From contig CAUVYH020000006.1 of assembly GCA_963556065.3 (NCBI GenBank), positions 4,408-68,407 of the forward strand: a stretch of DNA of 64,000 bases, given 5' to 3'. The position numbers and the translations under genes were made by a program. The notes beneath the pieces were generated by a model, which ran no database searches, was not told the origin of the DNA, and was given only the letters and a program-made list of their open reading frames with translations. This document shows, in pieces, positions 54,956 through 63,693 of the stretch; position 1 is the stretch's first letter; each line of letters begins with the position of its first letter. This DNA comes from JBAXTE01 sp963556065. GTDB lineage: Bacteria; Bacteroidota; Bacteroidia; Bacteroidales; WCHB1-69.

Positions 54956-56203
54956 TTAGTCTAAAGTATGAATCACCAGACCTGAGCGCAATTTGGGTTC
55001 GAACCAGGTTGTTTTTGGAGGCATAATGTTGCCGGTGTCTGCGATGTCGATCAATTGTTTCATCGAAACGGGATACAGTGCAAATGCCACGGCCATCTCA
55101 CCATTGTCTACGCGACGTTTGAGTTCGCCCAAACCTCTGATTCCTCCTACGAAATCAATTCGTTTGGAGGTTCTTAAATCTTTGATATCCAAAATTTTGT
55201 CTAATACCAAGTTGGAAAGGATGGTCACATCCAATACGCCAATCGGATCGGCATCGTTGTAAGTTCCTTGTTTTGCGGTCAATTTGTACCATTCACCATC
55301 GATATACATGCTGAATTCATGAAGTTTTGCAGGAGTGTATATCTCTTTGCCCATGTTTTCAACTTCAAAAACTTCGCTGATTTTAGCGATTAGTTGTTCT
55401 TTGGTCAACCCATTCAAATCCTTGATTACGCGGTTGTAATCGATAATCCGTAATTGATTGTCGGGGAAAATCACCGACATAAAGTAATTGTACTCTTCGC
55501 TGCCCGTGTGATTCGGATTGTTCTTCTTTTTTTCAAGGCCTACCAATGCAGCGGCAGCAGTACGGTGATGACCGTCGGCAACGTATAACGAAGGAATATC
55601 GTTTTTGAAGATTTCAATGATGCGGTTAATGGTGGCATCGTCTTCAATTACCCAGAAATGGTGTCCGAAACCTTCATCGGATACGAAATCGTATTCTGCC
55701 GGTGTCGAGGTGATACGGGCAACAATCTGATCGATTTCCTGATTGGCGGGATATGCAAAGAACACGGGTTCCACGTTGGCATCTGCTACGCGCACGTGCA
55801 TCATGCGATCTTCTTCTTTGTCCTTACGGGTAAGTTCGTGTTTTTTGATGTTGTTGTTAAAATAATCGTCAATATGGGTGCAACCCACGATTCCGTATTG
55901 AGTCCGGCCTTCCATGGTTTGAGCGTAGATATACAGATTCTCTTTGTTATCGCGGACCAACCATTTTTCGGCTTGGAACTTTTTAAAGTTTTCGGCTACT
56001 TTGTTGTAAACTTCGTCGCTATGTTCGTCGATTCCCTTAGGTAAATCGATTTCCGATTTGGTGACGTGAAGTAGTGAATATTGGTTGCCTTCCGCTTCGA
56101 TGCGTGCTTCTTCGGAGTTCAGCACGTCGTATGGACGTGATGCCAATTGTTGAACGATGTTTTTCGGGGGACGTAATCCTTTGAATGCTTTAAGAATTGC
56201 CAT
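54956..56203 (-). CDS. DUF1015 family protein
   Basis: This 415-residue cytoplasmic protein matches DUF1015 along its length: GLRPPKNIVQQLASRPYDVLNSEEAR at the N-terminus, LYIYAQTMEGRTQYGIVGCTHIDDY, LYVADGHHRTAAAAL (the conserved DGHHR motif, about residues 205-220) and GLGELKRRVDNGEMAVAFALYPVSM. The DGHHR motif resembles ParB/sulfiredoxin-like nucleotide-binding folds, where it would bind a phosphate, and the family has been proposed to act as a kinase linked to serine metabolism. In Bacteroidota it commonly sits near serA and serC, as here, which supports that link. The exact reaction is not shown by the sequence. Confidence 0.9.
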   Translation of the reverse strand: MAILKAFKGLRPPKNIVQQLASRPYDVLNSEEARIEAEGNQYSLLHVTKSEIDLPKGIDEHSDEVYNKVAENFKKFQAEKWLVRDNKENLYIYAQTMEGRTQYGIVGCTHIDDYFNNNIKKHELTRKDKEEDRMMHVRVADANVEPVFFAYPANQEIDQIVARITSTPAEYDFVSDEGFGHHFWVIEDDATINRIIEIFKNDIPSLYVADGHHRTAAAALVGLEKKKNNPNHTGSEEYNYFMSVIFPDNQLRIIDYNRVIKDLNGLTKEQLIAKISEVFEVENMGKEIYTPAKLHEFSMYIDGEWYKLTAKQGTYNDADPIGVLDVTILSNLVLDKILDIKDLRTSKRIDFVGGIRGLGELKRRVDNGEMAVAFALYPVSMKQLIDIADTGNIMPPKTTWFEPKLRSGLVIHTLD

Positions 56204-56297
56204 GATATTTTTGTTTTATTTGTTTGCTAGGACAAAGTAAATAAAAAAAGAGGCAACCACAAAATTTTCCAGCGATTTTCCTTGTTTTTATCTGAAT

Positions 56298-56335
56298 TTA
56301 AGAGTAAATCCTGCATTTGCAGGATTTACTCTTAA
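56298..56335 (-). terminator. Perfect 17-bp hairpin after the DUF4349 gene
   Basis: The arms at 56298-56314 and 56319-56335 are fully complementary (TTAAGAGTAAATCCTGC) around a 4-base loop, immediately past the stop at 56340. There is only a short T-run on the minus strand, so efficiency is uncertain. Confidence 0.65.
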
Positions 56336-56339
56336 GAGA

Positions 56340-57251
56340 TTATTTTGATTTTTTGATTCTTCGTTTTCTAATCAACCATCGGATTAGAAAAGTTGAAACG
56401 GCAATCACAATAATGAATGGCCAGATTGCAATAATCCATAAGAAAAAGTCAACAATCGAGGCCCATCCGCTCGCAAGAGAATCCTTAATCTTTTCGGAAA
56501 AAGTTTCCGTTTGCAGAGGTCTGTTTTTATGTGCTTTGATCTTGGTGAGGGTTAAGGATAATGAACTGTAATCGACTTGGTCGGTGATGTATTTCAGCCG
56601 GCCTTCACTGCTCTCGATTTCTTCCTGCAGCGTCCGGATATTTTCCTGAATAGCAAGAATGTCTTTAATGGTGGACGCCTTAGCCAACAGCTCTTTATAT
56701 CTTTTGAGATATTCCTTTTTGTTGGTCAGCCGAGTTTCCAGATCAATAAATTCATCTGTGACATCTCTGGCCTTAATATTCTTACTGGTGATTTCGTTCT
56801 TTCCATTCTCGATTGAAGCGATGAAAAGTTCAAAATTATTTGCCGGAATTCTTATCGTTAATGAATAGGTGATTTCATTGTCGTTGTTTTCAAAATCCTC
56901 GTTATCGTAGTAGGCGTTGAATTTTTTTACAGTTTCATCGACGTTCTTTTTGCTTTCAAAAATATCCTTTGTCAGGACAAATATTTCCCCGTCCTTGATG
57001 ATCTTTTTCTTGTTTATCTTTTCTGCCGAGGTCTTGATCTCATCAATCGGGGCGATGTCCTGAAGCACACAGTCTTGTATGTTTGCATCATTTTTAGCGT
57101 TCGAGGTTATCTGTGGAGCACATTGAATGGTTTCTTCGGACACATATTCCACTGGTTTGCTTTCACCCTTTTTATCAGACTTTTTATTTGAATCACAGCC
57201 ATAACTGACGCTTAAAAGCATTAGTGCCAATACTAAAAATTTTGTTTTCAT
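56340..57251 (-). CDS. DUF4349 lipoprotein with coiled coil and C-terminal membrane anchor
   Basis: This 303-residue protein begins with a lipoprotein signal (LALMLLSVSYGC, Cys about 19) and a Lys/Ser/Glu-rich linker. Residues about 85-250 match DUF4349: a beta-strand pair (YSLTIRIPANNFELFIASI), then IKARDVTDEFIDLETRLTNKKEYLKRYKELLAKA and a helical coiled coil ending IRTLQEEIESSEGRLKYITDQVDYSSLSLTL. A transmembrane helix (WIIAIWPFIIVIAVSTFLI, close to the end) and a basic RKRRIKKSK tail follow, so both ends are membrane-linked. The family function is unknown. Confidence 0.85.
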   Translation of the reverse strand: MKTKFLVLALMLLSVSYGCDSNKKSDKKGESKPVEYVSEETIQCAPQITSNAKNDANIQDCVLQDIAPIDEIKTSAEKINKKKIIKDGEIFVLTKDIFESKKNVDETVKKFNAYYDNEDFENNDNEITYSLTIRIPANNFELFIASIENGKNEITSKNIKARDVTDEFIDLETRLTNKKEYLKRYKELLAKASTIKDILAIQENIRTLQEEIESSEGRLKYITDQVDYSSLSLTLTKIKAHKNRPLQTETFSEKIKDSLASGWASIVDFFLWIIAIWPFIIVIAVSTFLIRWLIRKRRIKKSK

Positions 57252-58027
57252 TGGAGTGCGTTTTTGGTGATTAATAGTTGATTTGTTACAGGTAAAACGT
57301 GTCGGCGGTTAATTTAGTGTGGGGTACAATATAAAGGGGAAACATCATGATACTTAACTGGATTTTTATAAATAGAATTCAGTTCGGCAAGCTCTCTACA
57401 TCGCGACAGCCTTAGATTCATTTTTAGCATCGCTGAGCTCTCCGTCAGCTGACGGATCGGTTCAGCGTTAAGCTTCAATTTTAAAAATCAACAGTGTCCG
57501 AGAAATATAAATTTCATTATTGAGATTCACTATTGTCCGATAAATTTTCAATATTTTTTTACCCCCTGCCCCCTAAAGAGGGAAAAATATTGAAAATCTC
57601 TTATGAATATCAACACAAAAAACCAAGCTCCATTTTCTCATATCAGTTGTAAATATCAATTAATCATTATATTACATTTGTTTACTTAATTTTAATCGGA
57701 CAACAATGATTGAGATTCTTTACTCCACTGCGTTACGTTCAGAATGACAGGTTTTTATAAATTATTCGCAGGGAAGAGGGGGGCTTGCTGGCGGCGAAGC
57801 CGCCAGCAAGCCCCCCTCTTCCCTAAATCAAGTTAAACCATTGTCATTCTGATCCGCCTAGTGGCGGAGAAGAATCTCAATGGTTTTTCGGACAACAAAG
57901 TTTTAAAATCTTGTTTGCTTCAAAAAATCGAGTTTTTAGAAACCATCTTTAATAAAAAAGCACCATCGCTTCCAAGGAGTATGGTGCTTATATTTTCAGA
58001 AGAAATATATGTAAAAGAGTTGAATGG
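57252..58027. repeat. 776-base nest of palindromic intergenic repeats
   Basis: No gene is supported. The tract contains TCCGTCAGCTGACGGA (57441-57456), a 15-base perfect inverted pair ATTTTCAATATTTTT/AAAAATATTGAAAAT (57544-57558, 57583-57597) flanking a CCCCCTGCCCCCTAAAGAGG core, and TCCGCC-TAGT-GGCGGA (57853-57868) inside GTCATTCTGATCC...GAGAAGAATCTC. CGGACAA(C)A units lie at about 57530, 57697 and 57888. Units with the same palindromes occur at 61511 and 36300, so these are dispersed families. Confidence 0.75.
57771..57823. repeat. Perfect 25-bp inverted repeat with 3-base loop
   Basis: The left arm (57771-57795) and right arm (57799-57823) are exactly complementary around GAA. The arms run GGGAAGAGGGGGG then CTTGCTGGCGGC. 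The stem is GC-rich and stands out from AT-rich surroundings. It is not followed by a T-run, so it is not a normal terminator. Confidence 0.9.
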
Positions 58028-58456
58028 CTATATTTCGTCGATATCGTCCGTTTCTTCTTTGCCGTTATTGGGCAATGAACGTTGCAATGAAGCAATCAGT
58101 GATCCCACCATCTTGGTGAGTTCCATCAGTTGGTTTCTGGAATATTCCGTGTTCTCTTCATTGAAAAGACTCATCTGGGAAGCAATAGTTGTGTAAACCA
58201 AACAATCTCTGACGGCACTTTTAGCCATTTTCAGATAATAGATAAACTGACTTTTGTTTCTGGCCGAACCTTCTGCAATATTCAATGCAATGGTTTGGGT
58301 GGTTTTGATAAACTGATCGGTTAAACCTGCGTGAACAGATTCCGGAAAAGTTGAGGTTGCTTGATAGACCCAGTTGATGTAGCTTAGCGCTTTAGCGTAA
58401 ATGCGTAAATCTTCAAACCGGAAAAAACTAACAGTGTTTTCTGCTTCAGTTCCCAT
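58028..58456 (-). CDS. Four-helix-bundle protein (23S rRNA intervening-sequence family)
   Basis: This 142-residue protein matches the S23/four-helix-bundle family first seen in intervening sequences of 23S rRNA genes and common as a chromosomal orphan in Bacteroidota. FRFEDLRIYAKALSYINWVYQATSTFP is helix 1 with the conserved DL..Y motif, followed by LTDQFIKTTQTIALNIAEGSAR (helix 2 with the NIAEG signature), FIYYLKMAKSAVRDCLVYTTIA and the final helix. The proteins pentamerise in known structures, and their function is unknown. No rRNA gene is nearby. Confidence 0.87.
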   Translation of the reverse strand: MGTEAENTVSFFRFEDLRIYAKALSYINWVYQATSTFPESVHAGLTDQFIKTTQTIALNIAEGSARNKSQFIYYLKMAKSAVRDCLVYTTIASQMSLFNEENTEYSRNQLMELTKMVGSLIASLQRSLPNNGKEETDDIDEI

Positions 58457-58664
58457 GTGTACAAGTTTTAGTTAATATCAACATTAAGATTTCAGCCGTA
58501 AATATACAATTATTTTAAATAAATACAAATATTTTGATTTTATTTGTAAAATAAATTTCTATCCTTTTGATTTTCTGTGATTAGCATTATTCAATACTTT
58601 TTAAGGAGTACGGTAATTTCATATCGTGTCTGGAGTGAAAAAGGTCGCTTTTTACCGGGTGTTT

Positions 58665-58700
58665 AAAAAAAAATCGGAGAAATTAATACTTCTCCGATTT
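58665..58700 (-). terminator. Terminator of serA
   Basis: On the minus strand AAATCGGAGAA pairs with TTCTCCGATTT and continues into a run of nine T. It lies just past the serA stop at 58723. Confidence 0.87.
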
Positions 58701-58722
58701 GTTCTAAAATGAGGTCTATGGC

Positions 58723-59646
58723 CTATTTGTTCACCTGAAATTTCTTGTTTCCGTTTTTGATGAAATCTACAATTTGTTTGGCCGCGGCGATTCCGGCATT
58801 GATATTTGCCTCCGAAGTCTGCGCACCCATTTTCTTGGGAGTGAAGAAATACCGGCTTTTAAATTCAGGATCGAATAACGTTTTATCTTTGGGCTCGATG
58901 TCTGAATAGTATTTAAAATCTGGGCGTTCCGCAAGTAATTTGCCAATTTCTTCTTCATTGATCACTTCTGCTCGGGCGGTGTTGACCAATGTGGCTCCTT
59001 TTGGCATTTTCGATACCAAGTTGAAGTTGATTGATTTTTTAGTTTCAGCCGTTGCCGGAATGTGCAAGGAAACATATTGACAGGTGGAATACAGCTCTTC
59101 AACGGAAGAAACCGGAGTTACGCCATCGGCTTTAATGGCTTCTGCCGGTACAAATGCATCGAAAGCATATACGTCCATGCCAAATCCCATGGCGATTTTT
59201 GCCACTAGGCGGCCAACGTTTCCATACGCATGGATGCCCAATTTTTTACCTTTGAGTTCAGTTCCCGAAGTGCCATCGTAATTGTTACGGGCAGCCATCA
59301 CCATCATGCCCAATGCCAATTCGGCCACAGCATTTGAGTTTTGTCCCGGTGTGTTCATGGCCACTACGCCTTTGTCGGTGCAAGCCTGAAGGTCGATGTT
59401 GTCGTAACCGGCGCCGGCACGAACCACGATTTTCAGATTTTTTGCGGCATCAATCACTTCTTTTGTCGCGTTATCCGAACGGATGATCACTGCATCCACG
59501 TCGGCAACAGCGGCTATTAATTCCGCTGGAGTGGTGTATTTTTCCAACAATACCAATTCGAAACCGGCGGTTTCAACCACGTTTCTGATTCCGTCAACAG
59601 CAACCTTTGCAAAAGGCTTGTCTGTAGCTACTAATACTTTTGTCAT
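58723..59646 (-). CDS. serA: D-3-phosphoglycerate dehydrogenase, Bacteroides/Entamoeba Lys-type
   Basis: This 307-residue NAD-dependent enzyme catalyses the first step of serine synthesis from 3-phosphoglycerate. It has the 2-hydroxyacid dehydrogenase layout: VVRAGAGYDNIDL, AVAELALGMMVMAARN, the nucleotide-binding GIHAYGNVGRLVAKIA, catalytic Arg in NTARAE and acid in the following segment. In place of the usual catalytic His of TPHxGA it has TPKKMGAQT. This His-to-Lys exchange has been reported for Bacteroides-type and Entamoeba PGDH, so it is a lineage trait rather than damage. There is no ACT domain at the C-terminus. It is downstream of serC on the same strand but separated by a hairpin-rich gap of about 390 bases. 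Confidence 0.93.
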   Translation of the reverse strand: MTKVLVATDKPFAKVAVDGIRNVVETAGFELVLLEKYTTPAELIAAVADVDAVIIRSDNATKEVIDAAKNLKIVVRAGAGYDNIDLQACTDKGVVAMNTPGQNSNAVAELALGMMVMAARNNYDGTSGTELKGKKLGIHAYGNVGRLVAKIAMGFGMDVYAFDAFVPAEAIKADGVTPVSSVEELYSTCQYVSLHIPATAETKKSINFNLVSKMPKGATLVNTARAEVINEEEIGKLLAERPDFKYYSDIEPKDKTLFDPEFKSRYFFTPKKMGAQTSEANINAGIAAAKQIVDFIKNGNKKFQVNK

Positions 59647-60039
59647 TGTGTTATGTTTTTAATTGTTTATTTTTTTCTGTTAAAGAACAGGTGTTAAGAT
59701 TGTCAGTCTGTCACGATAGCCATCGTGATAATCGAAGACCTTGTTCCAAGCACACTTCGATAAACTCAGTGTGACAAACATTTGTTTTTTTATAATTAAG
59801 AGGGTTTCTAAAAAACAATTTTTTGAAATTTCGAAATACTCTTGTTTGTGAAAAGGAGAAGCTGGTATTTCTTCAACTTCTCCTTTTTATTTATTCTGTT
59901 AATGGTTTTTCATTTCGGCTCTTTGAAATTGATTTTCTTTATTTGCCCCTACCCTAAAGGGTGTAAAGAAAATCAATTTGCTCCCTTTAGGGATTGGGGT
60001 AAACAAATTGATTTTCAAAGAATCGGTGAACCTTTTTTT
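59647..60039. repeat. Hairpin-rich gap between serC and serA
   Basis: Three structures fill the tract. TCACGAT-AGCC-ATCGTGA (59711-59728) is followed by CACACTTCGATAAACTCAG, a REP-like text. AAAAGGAGAAG/CTTCTCCTTTT (59851-59887) is a plausible serC terminator. A 100-base imperfect inverted repeat (59921-60020) has arms containing CTTTGAAA..GATTTTC and CCCCTACCCTAAAGGG. No gene is seen. Confidence 0.7.
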
Positions 60040-61115
60040 TTATGCGTTAAGTTTCTCAAACTCCTTCATGCAATCAACTAATGCCTGAACGCTTTCTTTC
60101 GGGCAAGCGTTGTAAGTGGAAGCGCGGAATCCGCCAACCGAACGGTGTCCTTTAATCCCGATCATGTTGCGTTCTTTGGCAAATGCCATAAAGTCCGCTT
60201 CTTTTTCTTTGTATTGTTCGCTCATTACAAAGCAGATGTTCATCAATGAACGGTCTTCTTTGGCAGCAGTTCCCACAAACATCGAGTTGCGGTCGATTTC
60301 ATTGTAAAGCAACGCCGCTTTCTCTTCGTTTATTTTTTGGATCGCTTTCAATCCACCTAAGTTTTTAAGCCATTTCAAGGTTTGAGTCATTACGTAAATC
60401 GAGAATACAGGAGGCGTGTTGAACATCGAACCTTCTCCAGCGTGAGTTCTGTAATCCAACATCGTTGGCAAATAACGGCCTCACTTTTCCAAGGATGTCT
60501 TTTCTCACGATCACGAAAGTAACACCGGCAGGACCTACGTTCTTTTGAGCTCCACCGTATATCATACCATATTTACGAACATCCACCGGACGGCTCATGA
60601 TGTCGGATGACATATCGGCAACCAAAGTTACAGGGCAGTCCATATCGGTGCGGATTTCAGTACCGTAAATGGTGTTGTTGGTCGTAATGTGGAAATAATC
60701 TGCATCTGTAGGAATGGTGTAGTCTTTAGGTACGTAGCAATATGTTTTGTCAGCCGAGGAAGCCACACAAACCACTTCGCCAAATCCTTTGGCTTCTTTC
60801 AGCGCTTTTTTGGCCCAAACGCCGGTTTTCGAGATATGCAGCTTTCTTTTCCAAAAGGTTCATTGCGACCATAAGGAATTGAAGGCTTGCGCCACCACCG
60901 AGGAATAATACGTCATAGTCTTCAGGAATGTCCATAAGTTCTCTCCATAATGCCGTACACTCAGCCATCACGGCTTCCCACTCTTTTGAGCGGTGTGATA
61001 CTTCGATTACAGACATGCCGGTTCCGGCAAAATCTTTCAGTGCTTCAATAGATGCGGCAATGGCTTCTTTTGGAAGGACGCAAGGTCCTGCATTAAAATT
61101 ATGTACCTGTTTCAT
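60040..61115 (-). pseudogene. serC: Phosphoserine aminotransferase with two single-base frame breaks
   Basis: Reading leftward, three frames together give one complete SerC of about 355 residues. The first (from 61115) has NFNAGPCVLPKEAIAAS, SVIEVSHRSKEWEAV and LGGGASLQFLMVAMNLLEKKAAYL. The second has VWAKKALKEAKGFGEVVCVAS and GGAQKNVGPAGV with the PLP Lys. The third has LPTMLDYRTHAGEGSMFNTPPVFSIYVM to the C-terminus. Removing one A near 60835 and one G near 60485 restores an unbroken frame, so each break is a single inserted base at a short homopolymer. The enzyme makes phosphoserine (and a B6 precursor), so loss would cause auxotrophy. The intact remainder makes sequence error at least as likely as real decay. 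Confidence 0.85.
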
Positions 61116-61146
61116 AATTATATATGTTTTTTGTTTATTTCTTTGG

Positions 61147-61154
61147 CAAATATA
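61147..61154 (-). promoter_or_regulatory. -7 box (TATATTTG) of serC
   Basis: TATATTTG on the minus strand fits the -7 consensus 31 bases upstream of the serC ATG at 61115. The -33 region is weak. Confidence 0.5.
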
Positions 61155-62020
61155 GTACTTTATTCTCTTGCTAAAAAAAATATTTAGCGATTTTTAGGGA
61201 ATATATTTCTTCGGATTTTAAAGCCGTTTAAATTGCCTTTGATTTATGAAATTTCTTAGGGCATGCCCTCGCCTCGTTATCCTTTTTTTTTAGTGATCAG
61301 ATGACTCCAAGTCATCAGCTCACTATGCTGGACTTTTGAGGCGAGGTCGGGCTATCTGCTCCTAGTCCTCGTCGCGCCGCTCCTGCGGGCTATCCGCTAC
61401 TATCCCCTCACGCGAAATCAATTTGAAGATGAATTGATTTGAAAATTTGAAAATTTACCTTTTGGAAAACTAATTAAGATAGCAGAGATAGCCTTGCTTT
61501 GTCATGCTGATCCGTCAGCTGACGGAGAAGCATCTGTACTGACAAAGCCACTTATTGAGATAGTCGATTTGCTAATTTGAGGATGTGCTGATTAAAATAG
61601 CCAATTTCGATAGCAAATATTACAAACTTTGCATTGTTATGCTCTCATATGGAATCAACTCTGCGCCCGGTAAGGGCGCACGCGCGTTTGCAACGCGTGT
61701 TTCTTTACCAAGATTGGCATATTTACCTTCTTGTTATTAAGTGATTAACTTTCATGGAATCCGAAGTTTGAAAAGATCGCAAATGGGTCAATAAACCATT
61801 AGATGTCGGGGCTAACGCCCCTTTTGTTTATTTGGTTCTCTTTTTCTACAAAGATGTCGGGGCTACGCCCCTCTAGAAAATTTAAAAGCAACGTAGTTGC
61901 GGAATCTTTGTAGAAAGAAATCCGATTATTGCAAACAAGCTGCGTAGCTGCGGCATCTCAGATTCTTAGATTAAGATGTCACGGCTAGCGCCCCTTTGCC
62001 GTCTTTTGCATCAAATAAAA
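61155..62020. repeat. 866-base nest of palindromic intergenic repeats
   Basis: No gene is supported. Recognisable units: GATGACT-CCA-AGTCATC near 61300; TCCGTCAGCTGACGGA at 61511-61526 in CATGCTGATCC...GAGAAGCATCT; and three copies of GATGTCGGGGCTAACGCCCC-type hairpins (61802, 61853, 61975). GCAACGTAGTTGCGGAATCT (61888 on) has a variant GCTGCGTAGCTGCGGCATCT (about 61939). A 13-base perfect inverted pair TTTCTACAAAGAT/ATCTTTGTAGAAA (61843-61855, 61904-61916) encloses two of these units. Confidence 0.75.
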
Positions 62021-63693
62021 TCAGCTTTTGGCGTCGATGCGATTTAGCCACCGATACGAAAAATAAAAAATCAAGAGATAAGCACCGATCAATATTCCAA
62101 AATTTCCGTAATCTCCTCTGGCAAAATTTATATATATCACAAAGGCCAATATTCCTTTGATTGCCAATAAAATCCAAATAAAAAACCGTTTAGGAAGCAT
62201 CCTGTTTTGATTCGGGAGGTTGTGCTTTCCCCAAAAAACCGGATGGGTGAATGGTCTCAACAAATCGTTTAACGGTTGAGTCATCGGTGGGTTTCGTTAA
62301 AAAGGTCACCGAAATCCAGATCACGGTAACCACAATGGAAAGCAGTATGATTTCTAACGGATACAAGTCTATTTGGCTAGTTTGGCTCATTGAGTGGATC
62401 GAAAAATTGAACGCCGGAGAGAATTGCATCAATAAATCAAAAACCGCAGACAGCAAAAGGGCCGAAACCTGCGCCGACAATTGCGACCACGCATTTATTC
62501 GCCACCAATACCAACGTAGAATATATACCGGACCAACACCCGCCGTGATTGAGAAAAATATAGCGTGCAATTCCAAAAAGGGAAGAGGAGAAATAGGCAA
62601 AAAATCCTGAAACGATGACCAGCATACACATCACAAAGAACCCCGTATTTCTCATATTTCGTTCAGAGGCCTCGGGTTTTGATGTAATATTTATAAAAGT
62701 TCTGGACTAACAGGGATCCGCCCCAATTTTTGATTGTTGTGTGCCACCGACAAAAATGCGATTAAAAACATGATTACGGATAAAATCATAAAAGGCATCG
62801 AAAGGTAATCGGTAAAAACCGAAAAATACGCCGATTCGGGATTTTTAAATTCAGAAAAGGAACGGTGTATCCAGACAATAAATGGCAAAATGAAGGTGAA
62901 TAAGCCGATGAAAAAAACGACCAGTTCGGGCAAAATGATGCTTTTCACCAAATCGCCGGCTGAAACGGGTTTGCCATCAGCTTTTGAGCGGTCATATCCG
63001 GCATATCTAATATCGATGCGGACCACCAATAGAGACAGATAAATACCAAAAAGTTATTGAAAGCGATGCTTCCTATGGATGGGAACAACTGAAAATTTAG
63101 GTTTGTATTGGCAATAGATTCTTGAATGTGGCTTAATCCCCCCGCACCAATAAAAATTTGGGGTAAAATCAGCGCCAATATTACGATAAACACGATAAGC
63201 AGCACAAAATCCATCCGGATGCGTTGCGCAAAACGGTTGAAAAAGGTGCCGATTAAGACAATGGCCACGGTTGTGATAATTGACTCCGCTTTGCTCCATT
63301 CAAGGATGAATGATACCAGGTTGGAAAATCCTAAAATGCTAAATGCCAGGATGCAAGGAACTACAAAATGCGCCCACATAGATGCTCCGAAAGCCATGCA
63401 ACCAGCGTGCTCCATTTCCTGAAAAGCGGAATAACAGGAGCTCGTTTTCGGTCTTGATCGGGACATTGCGCCAAAGATGCGCAAAAAACACGACTCCGGC
63501 GGCGACTCCAATCACCTCGCTCCAGAGCCATCCACATATCCGATAAACCACCTTTCGCTAAAGCCGAGGAGACAATCTGGGGCTGTACTAAAATCCCGCT
63601 CCCCATGATCATGGATATTCCAAGCAACCACCATGGCATTTTTTTGCCATAAAAAAGGGTTTGGATTTTCTTCGATTTTTCCCTTTTTATCAC
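62021..63693 (-). pseudogene. Sodium:solute symporter (SSS family) broken by about six frame changes
   Basis: Fragments in all three frames line up into one SSS transporter: KKMPWWLLGISMIMGSGIL and AKGGLSDMW; then LWSEVIGVAAGVVFFAHLWRN and GARWLHGFRSIYVG; then MWAHFVVPCILAFSILGFSN...WWSASILDMPDMTAQKLMA; then VSAGDLVKSIILPELVVFFIGL; then RNTGFFVMCMLVIVSGFFAYFS; then GPVYILRWYWWRINAWSQLSAQ to VTFLTKPTDDSTVK; and a last two-helix piece (62021-62200) that may be its C-terminal end or a separate 59-residue protein. The frame register changes about six times in 1.7 kb. The usual first membrane helix before FYGKKMPWW is also missing. Uptake of a sugar or similar solute with Na+ would be the family role. 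Confidence 0.75.

Noticed and set aside
57861..58196. A 111-codon plus-strand frame starting in the repeat nest
   Set aside because: It runs antisense through the four-helix-bundle gene and begins in a palindromic repeat; no domain is visible.
62021..62200. A separate 59-residue two-helix membrane protein gene overlapping the symporter stop
   Set aside because: Its text fits the C-terminal membrane helices expected for the symporter, and the neighbouring sequence has many frame breaks, so I folded it into the broken symporter; a real small gene is not excluded.
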